64,000 nucleotides of DNA from Symbiodinium natans. Lineage: Eukaryota; Sar; Dinophyceae; Suessiales; Symbiodiniaceae. Made by a program: the position numbers and the translations under genes. The stretch lies in contig CAJNDS010002064.1 of the NCBI GenBank assembly GCA_905221605.1, positions 286,001 through 350,000 on the forward strand, in the 5' to 3' direction. Below the pieces are notes generated by a model. That model saw only the letters and a list, made by a program, of their open reading frames with translations, made no database searches and was not told the origin of the DNA. The number at the start of each line of letters is the position of its first letter. Position 1 is the stretch's first letter. Positions 34,221 through 43,032 of this stretch are shown in pieces.

Positions 34221-34671
34221 TCTCCCAGCAGCCCTCGACTGATAGACATCTCCCTTGCAATGCCTAGGGGTTACGAACTTCAAGGTGGTTGATCTGCATC
34301 GATGCCGAGCTTCAACCCAATAGACAAGAGAAAAATAACAAAAGCACGATCAGAGTTCAAAAGAACCCTAAACCCGTAGAGGTTAAGGCGAGGGCGGAGC
34401 GCCAGCGGGGGTGGGCTTATGCAAGTCGGGGCGCGCGCCTGGGTGCTTTCAGCACCAGCGCGCCCACTCATTGAGACACCTTAAACCCTAAACCCTAAAC
34501 CCTAAACCCTAAACCCTGCCGTGGTCGCCTGAGGTTGATCCGTTTCAGCAACAAGGCGCCAGCTTGGGAGCGGTGCCTGTAGGGTTTAGGGTTTAGAGCT
34601 TAGGGCTTAGGGCTTAGTGCTTTGGGTTTAGGGTTTAGGGCTTAGTGCTTTGGGTTTAGGGTCCCTGTCAG

Positions 34672-34728
34672 GAATGACATGCAGGATGCTCGCCTTTCTG
34701 AAGTCGATGAGTCCGGAGCTTGGAGAGG
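34672..34728 (+). CDS. Exon-like island near the left side of the viral element
   Basis: After ctgtcag the frame NDMQDARLSEVDESGAWR is open. Degenerate TTTAGGG repeats lie upstream and CCCTAA-type repeats downstream. The nearby islands at 34516-34580 (PEVDPFQQQGASLGAVPV) and 34946-35000 are of the same kind. Confidence 0.35.
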
Positions 34729-35586
34729 GGCCTTGAGCCCTACACTCTAAGCCCCCTCAACCCTAAGCCCTTCACATCCCAAAGCCCCCGAACCCAGAAC
34801 CCTAAACCCCAAAAAAACCCAAAACTCCCAAAACTCCCAAAACTCCCAAAACTCCCAAAACTCCCCAAACTCCCAAAACCCTAAACCCTAAGCCCTAAGA
34901 CTCCGAAACAAAACCCCCTCAAAAGCCCGAAGCCCCTCTTGATTCGAGGCCGCGTTCTGAGCTGGCAGGATGGCCGCGGGGCCCAGCCGAGTGCGACGCA
35001 GGGTTTAGGGTTTAGGGTTTAGGGTTTAGGGTTTAGGGGTATTTTGAGTTTAGGGTTTAGTTCTTAGGAGTTGCGATGCTGCATTTTGGGTTGTATAGGC
35101 ATGTCGGGGGGCACTACAACTTAACTACAGGTCTTTTTGGGGTCTGAGGTAGACAGTTTTTCGAAGCGAGGAGTTTGACTAGCCGAGCGGGCTCACGAGG
35201 CGACGTGCGCGGAGAGACGGCGACCTTCGAAATGTTGGGCTTGTCCGAGGCTTGTCTTTCTTCAACACTGCAGCAGTCAGCAGCTCACAACCTGCCTGCG
35301 TTCGTGAGCAGGCTGCATAAACACACATTTTCAGAGACCCCCTAAACTAAACCCGAAACCCGAAACCCTAAACCCTAAACCCTACACCCTAATCCCGAAA
35401 CCTTAAACCCCAAAGCCTACACCCTACACCCTAGACCATACACCCTCCGGCTCAAGCCGCCGACCCCGCTGGAGCATAGTTGAGAGGTCTAAACCCGCTC
35501 GCATGGAAGATCATCCCAACCTGCTCGGCAGAGTTCTGTGAATCGTTTGGGGGGGTAGCACCAGGACAAGCTCAAGCCAAAAAGAT

Positions 35587-35795
35587 AGGTGGGTGGGGGT
35601 GGGTGGGGGTGGGCGGGGGGGGGGGGGGGGGGGGGGGGGGGGAGGGGGGGGGGGGGGTTGGGGGGGGGGTTGGGTGAGGGGGGGGTTGGGTTGGGGGGGG
35701 GGGGTGGGGGGGGGGGTGAGGGGGGGTGGGGGGGGGGGGGTGGGGGGGGGGGTGAGGGGGGGTGGGGGGGGGGGTGGGGGGGGGGGGGGTGGGGG
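35587..35795 (+). repeat. G-rich low-complexity tract at the left border of the viral element
   Basis: About 200 bp of G runs with single T, A or C. Its last five bases GGGGG directly abut the element's AAAAAATTG terminus. Confidence 0.95.
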
Positions 35796-36200
35796 AAAAA
35801 ATTGTAGAAATAGGGTTCCTGGGGTCTGGGCTGTTGTGTGTTGCTGTGTCTGCTTCGTTTTTTACTTTTCATCACTGTCTCCCACTTGTTCTTAACCCTC
35901 GTCGCCTTATTCGTTTCTTATTTTCCTCGTCTGGGGTCTGTCTCACTCCTTGGGTCTCTGCTTCGTTTTGTTTAAAGCGTGTCTCATTCGTTTTCTCGCT
36001 TCTCTTCGTTAATCTTGGCCCTTACCTCCCCAACACTTTTTGACTTGTCCCTCTCATTCGTTTTGTCTTGGTTTGTCTCTAAGCTTAGCTGGGCTTTAGT
36101 TAGGCGGTTCGTAGAAAAGCCTAACATAAAGCCAAGATTGTAGAGCTTCGGGTTAGCCATTGGGTTAAGTTTTGGGTCTTTCTGGGGCTTAGTGGGTGGT
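35796..36200 (+). repeat. Left terminal inverted repeat of the viral element
   Basis: About 405 bp matching the reverse complement of 56417-56910 almost base for base, apart from an 88-bp segment missing here. The last 12 bp overlap the 3' end of the first viral gene. Confidence 0.95.
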
Positions 36201-36623
36201 TCTTTCTTTCCATTCTCCTATATCATTCCACATTCCCGCGATTGTCTTAAGTATTGATATTCTTAAATCATCGTTGTCTGTCATCTTTCTGAGTGCTTCA
36301 CGGAGAATACAAATATTAATATACATTGAACAAAAACCATTACGGTCATTAAACTGATTACCCACCTTTTCAACAATATTAACATTATCAATATTATTAT
36401 ACATTTCAATAATTCCGTCTTCGTCTTTTAACATCATAACAGCAAATAAAAGGTCAATACGTTCTTTTTTTCCTTCATCATTGTCTAGTATTGGTGTTTG
36501 CTTTTCTAAAAACTTGTCACTTGCTTTAACCCAGAATTCATGACCTCTGCTACTAAGTTGGTTTTTATTAATAAATTCTTTAATTTCTTGGGCTGTAGTT
36601 TCTCCTTCTAAAATCCATTGCAT
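36189..36623 (-). CDS. Viral hypothetical protein, paralogue A
   Basis: 144 aa from the ATG reading MQWILEGE. An upstream in-frame ATG (MHLKRK) was rejected because its first codons coincide with the ACTTAAAGA promoter motif. It aligns with the product of 37435-37863 around YxNI....I...G.Q.....G...M..N and a C-terminal W.D.GEW, so the two are diverged duplicates. No known fold recognised. Its stop lies in the left TIR edge. Confidence 0.7.
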   Translation of the reverse strand: MQWILEGETTAQEIKEFINKNQLSSRGHEFWVKASDKFLEKQTPILDNDEGKKERIDLLFAVMMLKDEDGIIEMYNNIDNVNIVEKVGNQFNDRNGFCSMYINICILREALRKMTDNDDLRISILKTIAGMWNDIGEWKERTTH

Positions 36624-36649
36624 CTTTACTAATATTACTAGTCTCTTTC

Positions 36650-36658
36650 TCTTTAAGT
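36650..36658 (-). promoter_or_regulatory. Motif ACTTAAAGA, 26 nt before paralogue A
   Basis: Same nine bases and similar distance as at 37374, 37889 and 53618. Likely an early-type viral promoter element. Confidence 0.55.
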
Positions 36659-36753
36659 GCATTATTTTTTATTGGGTGTCTGTTTCATTTTTATTTTTCA
36701 GATTTAAAACCATCATATTAACATTAATGATATTAATATCATGGTTGCTTCAT

Positions 36754-37344
36754 CTAAAAAATTGCTTGAACCCATTGTATAACTTTAATATAATTAAAAT
36801 AGTCTTTATATCCTCTGGCATGATGCTTTATGTATTGATAGAATAGATGTTTTAAAACATCATAGAAAGGCATTCTATCATTTCTATAATAAAAAAACTC
36901 ATCTTCTAGGTCAGTTTCATCAAAAATAGAATACCCATTAGCAGGACATGCTTCCGAAAACCATTGTTTATACTCATCAAACCCTTTCAGATAATAAGTG
37001 TCATTAACAAACTTTACAAGCATCCCTTTTTTACAGCTTTCCGACTTTCTAATCAATTCTTTCATATAGGTTTTCTTATCTTTCAATGTTTTTAGTTTGT
37101 TGTATTTGGTGTCTAGATGAGTGTAGATAAAATTAAACAACTTTGCCTCCCTACTATATTCTTTATATTCTTCCTTTTCATATTCTAACTCGTATTTCAT
37201 CATATCAGAACATATATGACAACTCAGATAAGATACAATGTTATTAACAGTTCCAGCATCAAAAACCAAATTTAAGACTACTGCCTTTCTATTCCTATGA
37301 CATTTACACACATAACAATTCTTATCAAAGTTAAACAAGCTCAT
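36754..37344 (-). CDS. Viral hypothetical protein with a four-Cys zinc-binding pattern
   Basis: 196 aa from MSLFNFDKNC; the frame is open further upstream but without an ATG. CYVCKC near the N terminus pairs with CHIC about 30 residues later, suggesting a zinc ribbon or treble clef. The rest is charged and helical, rich in Lys, Tyr and Asp. An ACTTAAAGA motif lies 29 nt upstream. Function unknown. Confidence 0.7.
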   Translation of the reverse strand: MSLFNFDKNCYVCKCHRNRKAVVLNLVFDAGTVNNIVSYLSCHICSDMMKYELEYEKEEYKEYSREAKLFNFIYTHLDTKYNKLKTLKDKKTYMKELIRKSESCKKGMLVKFVNDTYYLKGFDEYKQWFSEACPANGYSIFDETDLEDEFFYYRNDRMPFYDVLKHLFYQYIKHHARGYKDYFNYIKVIQWVQAIF

Positions 37345-37373
37345 GTTCTCTCTCAATATACTAGGGCGTTATG

Positions 37374-37382
37374 TCTTTAAGT
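37374..37382 (-). promoter_or_regulatory. Motif ACTTAAAGA, 29 nt before the gene at 36754-37344
   Basis: Identical nonamer, same strand as the gene. Confidence 0.55.
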
Positions 37383-37434
37383 AAATTTTCAACCATTTTA
37401 TTATAAGAAATAATATTATGGCTGCTTATTGTTT

Positions 37435-37863
37435 TTAAGGCATAAACACCCATTCACCCACTCCATCCCATCCTTCCTGTAGTTGTAACTTCATTGCAGA
37501 TACCATATCTTGTTTTTCAAACTTGGTTCTAGCTTTCTCATTCATTAGATAAATTAAAACTTCAAAGAATGCCCTAGCGTTATATTCCATTGTTTGAATA
37601 CCTCCTAATCCATCAATTTGTTCGCCGTTCTTCTTGAGTATTTCAGCATCTTCAATGTTTTCATATATCTCTTTTAGAAGTTTATGATTAGTATATCCAT
37701 ATTCAGAATGCATCATAAAGTAATACATTTTAAACTCTGCATCTCCTCTGTCGTGCCACTTTCTCGCCTTGTCCAGTATAAAGGCTTCCATAAACTCATA
37801 GGAAGGATACGGGTTTTTGTTGGTGAATGCCTTAATCTTTTTGACTTTCTCCGGGTCCATTCT
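37435..37863 (-). CDS. Viral hypothetical protein, paralogue B
   Basis: 142 aa from MDPEKVKKIK. The open frame extends upstream through TTG and the ACTTAAAGA motif, so the internal ATG is preferred. Related to the product of 36189-36623 (NIEDAEILKKNGEQ against NIDNVNIVEKVGNQ; GVGEW against DIGEW). Mostly helical. Function unknown. Confidence 0.7.
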   Translation of the reverse strand, partial: RMDPEKVKKIKAFTNKNPYPSYEFMEAFILDKARKWHDRGDAEFKMYYFMMHSEYGYTNHKLLKEIYENIEDAEILKKNGEQIDGLGGIQTMEYNARAFFEVLIYLMNEKARTKFEKQDMVSAMKLQLQEGWDGVGEWVFMP

Positions 37864-37888
37864 TAGCCTAATATAGTATAGTATTTTG

Positions 37889-37897
37889 TCTTTAAGT
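37889..37897 (-). promoter_or_regulatory. Motif ACTTAAAGA, 25 nt before paralogue B
   Basis: Identical nonamer; its position argues that translation starts at 37863 rather than further upstream. Confidence 0.55.
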
Positions 37898-37900
37898 CGT

Positions 37901-38833
37901 TTAATCGTCAATTAATAAAATTTCGTGCCTGTTATATTTTTTACTCAATCCATCCAATATATAGTGTTTGTTTAGCTGACCATCTCTCCCTACTTCCTTC
38001 ACCTCATAGGTTCTATCACTCCATTGGTTCCTACTTTCTTTACGACTTGTATAGTTGCCCTTACCTTTAACAAATATTTTAACTTTGTCCCCGACCTCTA
38101 CCTTAGGATACTTGCGTAAATATTTTTCTTTTAAAACAGAGTTTGATTTTACTGTAAGATGGTTGTCGTCCTTGTGGGCTTCATTTGGTGTCATCCCAGT
38201 CGTTGAATGTTTCATTGTTTTATTATACTTGTCCAATGAAGGTTTCAATAAGATCGTCCAAGCCCCTTTAGTCACCAAAGCCCTATCGGTGATCATCTTC
38301 TTAATCGTCCTAATGGCTCTCTCTGCCACATTCGCATGAGTTAAAGTTACGATATGCTCAATACCTTCCCCTTTCAAAAAATCCTGAAACTTTTTATAAT
38401 TAAATGCCCCGTCATCATCTGAATAAATACTGTTAGGATAACCCATAACTTTAAAGCACTCCATAAACGCATCATACACCGTCTCACCGTCTCTGTTCTC
38501 CATAGGCACTATATGCATCTTCTTGCTAAAATTGTCAATGCATAACAAAGCGTATCTTTTATACTCCTCCTTGAAGGTGTCAGTGTCTTTCATCAAGCTT
38601 ACCATATCCATAATATCAACGCTAAAAACAGCCCTAGCATAAGGCGGGGAATAGCTATTATAATTCTTGTAGTTTCTTCTCTGATTGATGCTTTGCTTCT
38701 TCACCCAATCCTTAACATACTGCAAAGTGACACCCGCCCCATCTTTATTAGCTTCCTCATACAAACTTCTAACAGATCCATAACCGCGCTCAAGATCATA
38801 ATATATTTTCTCCAATATCTCATTAGCACTCAT
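37901..38833 (-). CDS. Retroviral-type DDE integrase (rve family)
   Basis: 310 aa. Polinton integrases process the TIR ends and join them to target DNA, duplicating a few bases. An N-terminal helical region precedes the catalytic core: first Asp in FSVDIMDM (about 73), second in YSDDDGAF (about 140), Glu in NVAERAIRTIKKM (171), a D-x30-E spacing. The C-terminal region VEVGDKVKIFVKGKGN ... KYNRHEILLIDD looks like an SH3/chromo-type DNA-binding domain. All three catalytic residues are present and the frame is unbroken. No ACTTAAAGA motif was found upstream, unlike its neighbours. Confidence 0.92.
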   Translation of the reverse strand: MSANEILEKIYYDLERGYGSVRSLYEEANKDGAGVTLQYVKDWVKKQSINQRRNYKNYNSYSPPYARAVFSVDIMDMVSLMKDTDTFKEEYKRYALLCIDNFSKKMHIVPMENRDGETVYDAFMECFKVMGYPNSIYSDDDGAFNYKKFQDFLKGEGIEHIVTLTHANVAERAIRTIKKMITDRALVTKGAWTILLKPSLDKYNKTMKHSTTGMTPNEAHKDDNHLTVKSNSVLKEKYLRKYPKVEVGDKVKIFVKGKGNYTSRKESRNQWSDRTYEVKEVGRDGQLNKHYILDGLSKKYNRHEILLIDD

Positions 38834-38863
38834 AATTAATAATAATTAGATAATTAATTATTA

Positions 38864-39238
38864 TTAACCATGTAAAACCTTCATAATGATTTTATCCTCT
38901 ATCTCCTTTTGTTTTCTATCTTCATAAACTCTTTTACACCTTTCACTGTTCTGATGCTTAGCTTTATTGCTAGTGCTACTTATGGTTTTACCACACCTTT
39001 CACACTCAAAACATTTATTATTTTTCTTAAAATATTCATTAAAATAACCTTCATTTTTATTCTTTTCATTCAACCTATCATTATAGACTTTCTTTTTCTG
39101 TTTCTTGATGATCTCCGAACTGTCGCTATCAGTTGTAGAAACATCATCACTCTCAAACGAGTTCCAAAGCAGGTCAAACAAATCGTCGTTTATTGTGGTT
39201 TTAATTCCATCATTGCCAACAAAGTAGTTAGTAGCCAT
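38864..39238 (-). CDS. Viral small protein with one C2H2-like zinc finger
   Basis: 124 aa. Finger at FECERCGKTISSTSNKAKHQ followed by RCKR (C-x2-C-x12-H-x5-C form). The N-terminal half is acidic and serine-rich (DDVSTTDSDSSE), the C terminus Lys/Glu-rich. A variant motif ATTTAAAGA lies 21 nt upstream. Possibly a DNA-binding regulator; function unknown. Confidence 0.7.
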   Translation of the reverse strand: MATNYFVGNDGIKTTINDDLFDLLWNSFESDDVSTTDSDSSEIIKKQKKKVYNDRLNEKNKNEGYFNEYFKKNNKCFECERCGKTISSTSNKAKHQNSERCKRVYEDRKQKEIEDKIIMKVLHG

Positions 39239-39259
39239 TTATTTTATAATATGAATATT

Positions 39260-39268
39260 TCTTTAAAT
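39260..39268 (-). promoter_or_regulatory. Motif variant ATTTAAAGA, 21 nt before the zinc-finger gene
   Basis: Differs from the other four sites in one base. Confidence 0.4.
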
Positions 39269-39302
39269 TGCGTTAGCTATTAAAGAAATATCTCATTCGT
39301 TT

Positions 39303-40631
39303 TCAAGCTAATCTTTCATAAACGGTCTCTCTATAAAGTTTCTGTAGTTGTCTCAAAGCGTTCTTTTTCTCAATTGGGTTACCCTTAGCAGATACCCATT
39401 GATTGTATAAACTTCTGTAGTTTCTATATGTGGTTTTTGAAATTGCATCTTTATTACCTGCATCTTCAAAGGTCTCTCTCAGTTTTTGTATTCCAATTTT
39501 ACTAGGCATTATCAAAGGTTGTAGGTTCTGTTCAGACCTAGGCGAAAAAGCATCTGCTCTAGCACTCTCTTTTAAATGCGTTTTTCTTGTCACCCTTCTT
39601 CTTGGCGGGGCTGGTCGTTCTTCTTCTGGTGGTGGCGGGGCGCGACCGCTTGAACTTGATGACCCACCTTGTTGAAAATTAGGTCTGGGTCTTGCTTTTG
39701 GGCGAAGTCTTGATGCAGAAGTTCCTACCTCTTGGAATCTTGCTTGTTCTGCCGGTGTGGGTTCGGGTTCTGGCGGTGAAGGTAACGCCAAAGGTTGTTG
39801 CGCTGGTGCAGGTAATGCTAACGGTTGTTGTGTCGGTCCAACATTTGGCTGATGCGGTTGAAGTATTAATGTCGGTCTTAACACTTGTGGATCAATCGGT
39901 TGTAGGTTTGGTAACGGCATTCTGGAGGCTCTATCAAAATCAAGTAGAGGTCGTTGTTCTGGTAAGATCCTTCTCATAACCGAACTGGCTACACCTTCCA
40001 AAGCGGGTTGTGCTACTCCTGCTATTACAGATGTGGCTAGATCTTGTCCCGATGCTAAATTTCCTGCGATGTTTCTTCCTACCGTTCCAACATTAGAAGC
40101 AACGTTACCGACTACACTTCTCCCAACATTAAATGTTCCCCGACCGATCCTTCTTAAAATTCCTTCCCCTTGTTCCTGTTCTTGTTCTAGCTGTTGTTGA
40201 TGCGCTTCGGCTATGGCTCCCTGATTTGCTTGTTGTGCCTCACCTGCTCTTCCTAAAACTCCTTCCAATTCTGCCCGTGTGTAATTTTGTTCTTCATCTA
40301 AATCTAGAAACTCTTCTGCTTCGGCGTTCTCTCCTTCCCTATCTCCGCCCATTTCTCTGAACAAGGCTCTGTGTGTCATTCCGTTCTCTTGTGCATACTG
40401 TCGCATCATGTGATCTCTCACCACTCTTTCGGCTATCCTGTTCTGTTCCACTTGCAACCTGTCCAAATGATCCCGACCGTCAAAATAGGATCCTTGATTA
40501 CTAGCCTTATAAAAAACCGCATCTCTGTTAGGAAACGGTCTTAGTGCTTCCTCGTTGTCATTAACCAGTTCTAAAATGTCTTCGTATCGGCTTCTGCGAT
40601 GAAATTGAATTTTAGAAGTTTTAAGTGACAT
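39303..40631 (-). CDS. Viral Gln/Pro-rich protein, possible minor virion component
   Basis: 442 aa. The N-terminal third is charged and helical with a Q/E run (QQLEQEQEQGEG). A hydrophobic Gly/Val/Ala segment (GRSVVGNVASNVGTVGRNIA) could be amphipathic or membrane-active. Then comes a long proline-rich region (PAPAQQPLALPSPPEPEP) and a basic C terminus. A TCTAAAT motif, shared with capsid and fibre genes, lies 16 nt upstream and suggests late expression. Adjacent genes are structural. No family recognised. Confidence 0.6.
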   Translation of the reverse strand: MSLKTSKIQFHRRSRYEDILELVNDNEEALRPFPNRDAVFYKASNQGSYFDGRDHLDRLQVEQNRIAERVVRDHMMRQYAQENGMTHRALFREMGGDREGENAEAEEFLDLDEEQNYTRAELEGVLGRAGEAQQANQGAIAEAHQQQLEQEQEQGEGILRRIGRGTFNVGRSVVGNVASNVGTVGRNIAGNLASGQDLATSVIAGVAQPALEGVASSVMRRILPEQRPLLDFDRASRMPLPNLQPIDPQVLRPTLILQPHQPNVGPTQQPLALPAPAQQPLALPSPPEPEPTPAEQARFQEVGTSASRLRPKARPRPNFQQGGSSSSSGRAPPPPEEERPAPPRRRVTRKTHLKESARADAFSPRSEQNLQPLIMPSKIGIQKLRETFEDAGNKDAISKTTYRNYRSLYNQWVSAKGNPIEKKNALRQLQKLYRETVYERLA

Positions 40632-40647
40632 TATACTTTATATGTTT

Positions 40648-40654
40648 ATTTAGA
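40648..40654 (-). promoter_or_regulatory. Motif TCTAAAT, 16 nt before the 442-aa gene
   Basis: Shared with the MCP, fibre and 69-aa genes; candidate late promoter element. Confidence 0.4.
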
Positions 40655-40991
40655 AAATTGCAGAACTTAATTTCTCCAACTTGTCATATCTGTTCTTCAA
40701 GTGTTCTAAGGATGTCTCGGGGATCCGTGGATTATGCATCTCCTCTCTCAGTCTGCTCATCTCCATCTCATAATTTGCTTTATGTTGCCCCTCTAACAGT
40801 CTGCGTTTCATAGCCATATTGCTGACATGTGCCTCTCTGGCTTCCAATTGCTTTTTTAGATTTAATAGATAGTCAATGTTAGGTTTATGAAAATTTAACT
40901 CTGATGCTTCATTTACTACGGGATTGTCTAATGACTTGCGTTTTTTCTGCTTTGCTTGTTGTCTGAACTTGTATTTATTATATAAAACCAT
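40650..40991 (-). CDS. Viral small basic coiled-coil protein
   Basis: 113 aa. Basic start (KYKFRQQAKQKKRKS), then a heptad-like helix (YLLNLKKQLEAREAHVSNMA and SLEHLKNRYDKLEKLSSAIF). It sits between the Pro-rich protein and the zinc/Pro-rich protein in the minus-strand structural block, with short spacers. Function unknown. Confidence 0.6.
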   Translation of the reverse strand: MVLYNKYKFRQQAKQKKRKSLDNPVVNEASELNFHKPNIDYLLNLKKQLEAREAHVSNMAMKRRLLEGQHKANYEMEMSRLREEMHNPRIPETSLEHLKNRYDKLEKLSSAIF

Positions 40992-41008
40992 TGCTATATA
41001 TTAATTAC

Positions 41009-41527
41009 CTAGATTTTTTTAGAGCGAGAATTGAACATTGCCTGACACATACTGTTGGCTTTCTCTTGTTTCCTTCTCATAATTTCTTGGTTCATTGTTC
41101 GCAATTGCAACTGAATGAGTTGTGCCTGGGTCAGATTGTCATAAGGTTGCATATTCGGAGGTGGAGGCGGCGGCATAGCCTTAGAAACTGGAGGTGGTGC
41201 TTTTATTATTGGAGCATTTGTTATTTCTTCATTGTTTTCTACACTTAATGGTTTTACCTTCACTTTTGACTTCACATTGTTTTTTCTAACGGGCTTAGAC
41301 ATTATGTCACTCGGCTTACCTTCGCACTTGTCGGGGTGGGAATATCTTAGAGTTTTCATATTCATCGGTTTCTTACAATCTCCGCACTCTGTCATTTGCT
41401 TCGCCACTTCCGTGATCTTTACTCTTGACGGTTTAGGCTCTGCTGTTACTTCTTCTTGGGGTTCTTTAGGCTCTTCTGGTTTAGGTGTTTCATCAACGGG
41501 TCCCATTTCAGATGCTTCTTCACTCAT
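41009..41527 (-). CDS. Viral Pro-rich protein with a Cys/His zinc motif
   Basis: 172 aa. Acidic/Pro/Glu N terminus, then ECGDCKKPMNMKTLRYSH followed by PDKC (C-x2-C-x12-H-x3-C), a plausible zinc finger. Basic KPVRKNNVKSKVKVK, a run of eight prolines, and a Gln/Met helix follow. Perhaps a nucleic-acid-binding virion or core protein. The TATA-like sequence ATATATAGAATATTATATATG lies around the start in pieces. Confidence 0.6.
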   Translation of the reverse strand: MSEEASEMGPVDETPKPEEPKEPQEEVTAEPKPSRVKITEVAKQMTECGDCKKPMNMKTLRYSHPDKCEGKPSDIMSKPVRKNNVKSKVKVKPLSVENNEEITNAPIIKAPPPVSKAMPPPPPPNMQPYDNLTQAQLIQLQLRTMNQEIMRRKQEKANSMCQAMFNSRSKKI

Positions 41528-41558
41528 ATATAATATTCTATATATTTTCTATTCGTTT

Positions 41559-42428
41559 TCAATCCATATCCTTATTATGAAAGAGCAAAGAAAAAGTAAC
41601 ATTTATATTATTTAAGTCTATAACGTTACCCGCCCCATCCATTATTCTAAAGGTTAACCTTTTAATATTTCTTTTAGACACATTTATATAATCATAATCT
41701 GTTATTCCATAGCTGTCACTGATAATACCCGCAAAGGGAGCATTGACCGGCACCTTCTTTATTATTGCATTTGAGAAAGCAGAAGGGCTATGAAAGTTAT
41801 TATTAGATAATTCGGGGCAGGATATATAAACGTCAGGATAATTGATCAAGTTAATAAATCCAGTCGTCCAAGGCGATGATGAAGTGAAGGCATCGCCAAC
41901 AGGTGTCGTGAAACCCAATACAGTATTAATGGAACTTAGATTGTTAAGATCTACAGAATTAGAGAAAGAACCAACAAAAGTAGGAACATCCGCATCAGTC
42001 AAGGGTATGAAGACGACTTCGCTATAATTAGACGATACGATAATTTTATTTGTTAAAGTGTCGTATGTAGCAGAATATGAGTTGGTTCTTCCCCCGCTGT
42101 CAAATAATGTGTTTAACTGTGTTTGTATTGCAGAAGCTAGATCCGGGGCGGTGTAGTTTCCCACGGGTATTTCAATTCTTCTGTATGTTATGCCTTGGGG
42201 CGTTGCAGGTGGCAATATCTGGTGTCTAAAGTATAGGTTCTGATTGTTCGTATTGATTGAATACCAAGCATTGGGGATAGCCACCTCATGCACTTGCATA
42301 ATGGTGTTGTCGGGTATTTCAAAGGTGTCCTGCAACTCTATTTTAAAGTCGGAAGATGATTTACTATCAGAGACTCTGTATTGGGAATTCACATAAACTT
42401 TCTTATAAGTTAAGGGTCTAAAGCTCAT
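41559..42428 (-). CDS. Penton / minor capsid protein candidate
   Basis: 289 aa. The N terminus VYVNSQYRVSD ... SDFKIELQDTFEIPDN ... VHEVAIPNAWYSIN is the pattern seen at the start of minor capsid (penton, single-jelly-roll) proteins of polinton-like viruses. The remainder is beta-rich, with YTAPDLASAIQTQLNTLF resembling the conserved middle of the same family. It is divergently arranged with the lipase gene, 42 bp apart, sharing a promoter region. Assignment is by remembered pattern. Confidence 0.75.
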   Translation of the reverse strand: MSFRPLTYKKVYVNSQYRVSDSKSSSDFKIELQDTFEIPDNTIMQVHEVAIPNAWYSINTNNQNLYFRHQILPPATPQGITYRRIEIPVGNYTAPDLASAIQTQLNTLFDSGGRTNSYSATYDTLTNKIIVSSNYSEVVFIPLTDADVPTFVGSFSNSVDLNNLSSINTVLGFTTPVGDAFTSSSPWTTGFINLINYPDVYISCPELSNNNFHSPSAFSNAIIKKVPVNAPFAGIISDSYGITDYDYINVSKRNIKRLTFRIMDGAGNVIDLNNINVTFSLLFHNKDMD

Positions 42429-42470
42429 ATTAATAACAGATAAAATAATTATATATCATTTATTAATATA

Positions 42471-43016
42471 ATGACGAGAATACAGTCACAGTTAGACAGA
42501 ATGCTAAAATCAAACGGCAAGATATCTAACACTCAAGGCATTAAGATGGCTTACGATCGTGATAATAAAATTTTTGTTAGAGATAATAAGATGTATATAG
42601 GAGGAACAACGAGTTTCACTAACTGGTTGGAAAATTTTACTAAGCTACCCTTTGGTGTTTTGGGAGGAGTCCGTGATATGGAACGCTACATAGAAGCAGA
42701 ACGAATATTAAAAGATAACCCACAAATAACAGAATTGGTCGGGCACAGTCAAGCGGGAGTGGTGGCGCTACAATTGGCGAAAGATTTTCCTGATAGGAAC
42801 TTGAGCACCAAAACTTACAACAGTCCCGTTTTTTCATTAGGCTTTGATCAACCGTCTGAACAACACAAGAGGTTCAGAAAAGTGGGCGATGTTGTATCGG
42901 CCTTTGATGGGTCAGCGATTAATTACAATACGGATACTTTGAACCCATTAAAGAATCACGACATATCTTCACTAGACAACATAGATGAAAGTATTCCAGA
43001 AAGGACTTTGTTTTAA
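42471..43016 (+). CDS. Lipase / alpha-beta hydrolase (class 3-like)
   Basis: 181 aa. The nucleophile elbow GHSQAG places Ser93; Asp140 (KVGDVVSAFDG) and His163 (KNHDIS) complete a likely triad with class-3-like spacing. The preceding strand/helix (AERILKDNPQITELV) fits the alpha/beta fold. The protein is shorter than cellular lipases and has no signal peptide. Placed at the head of the plus-strand structural block beside MCP, it may be a virion enzyme acting on host membrane lipid during entry or exit (inference). Confidence 0.75.
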   Translation: MTRIQSQLDRMLKSNGKISNTQGIKMAYDRDNKIFVRDNKMYIGGTTSFTNWLENFTKLPFGVLGGVRDMERYIEAERILKDNPQITELVGHSQAGVVALQLAKDFPDRNLSTKTYNSPVFSLGFDQPSEQHKRFRKVGDVVSAFDGSAINYNTDTLNPLKNHDISSLDNIDESIPERTLF

Positions 43017-43032
43017 TCTCTACTATTATAAT

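Larger units (their letters stand above)
28104..35030. other. Array- and MITE-dense region with scattered exon islands
   Basis: Besides listed items: possible exons at 30398-30444 (FEPCPETAWQELTWLG, GT donor), 31172-31265 (TEHPAQIVPPSIPGVHRVP) and 32945-33100 (Arg/Ala-rich). At 32400-32560 there is a degenerate GGAATTTAGG repeat. No complete gene found. Confidence 0.5.
222..35450. repeat. Interspersed telomere-like arrays (CCCTAAA / TTTAGGG), left half
   Basis: More than 40 short arrays occur in both orientations. Examples not listed separately: 222-308, 426-553, 806-890, 1238-1377, 1473-1550, 2276-2328, 3370-3450, 5335-5450, 5555-5710, 8370-8442, 10250-10335, 12025-12095, 13262-13355, 13690-13793, 14425-14550, 19815-19880, 20395-20445, 20545-20668, 25143-25220, 26385-26455, 29490-29575, 30722-30803, 30895-31015, 31537-31620, 35345-35450. 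They are absent from the viral core 36.2-53.9 kb and from the exons of the SAM-RING gene. Confidence 0.95.

Noticed and set aside
33551-34267. 238-codon ORF with RMRQPAPSPNL repeats
   Set aside because: It follows a ~190-bp tandem repeat that is also open on the other strand; treated as repeat.
1-35450. Window as a chromosome end because of telomere repeats
   Set aside because: Arrays are short, in both orientations, interspersed with exons and found on both sides of the viral element; they are interstitial.
35589-35895. Gly-rich or Pro-rich ORFs in the G tract
   Set aside because: Pure homopolymer translation products.
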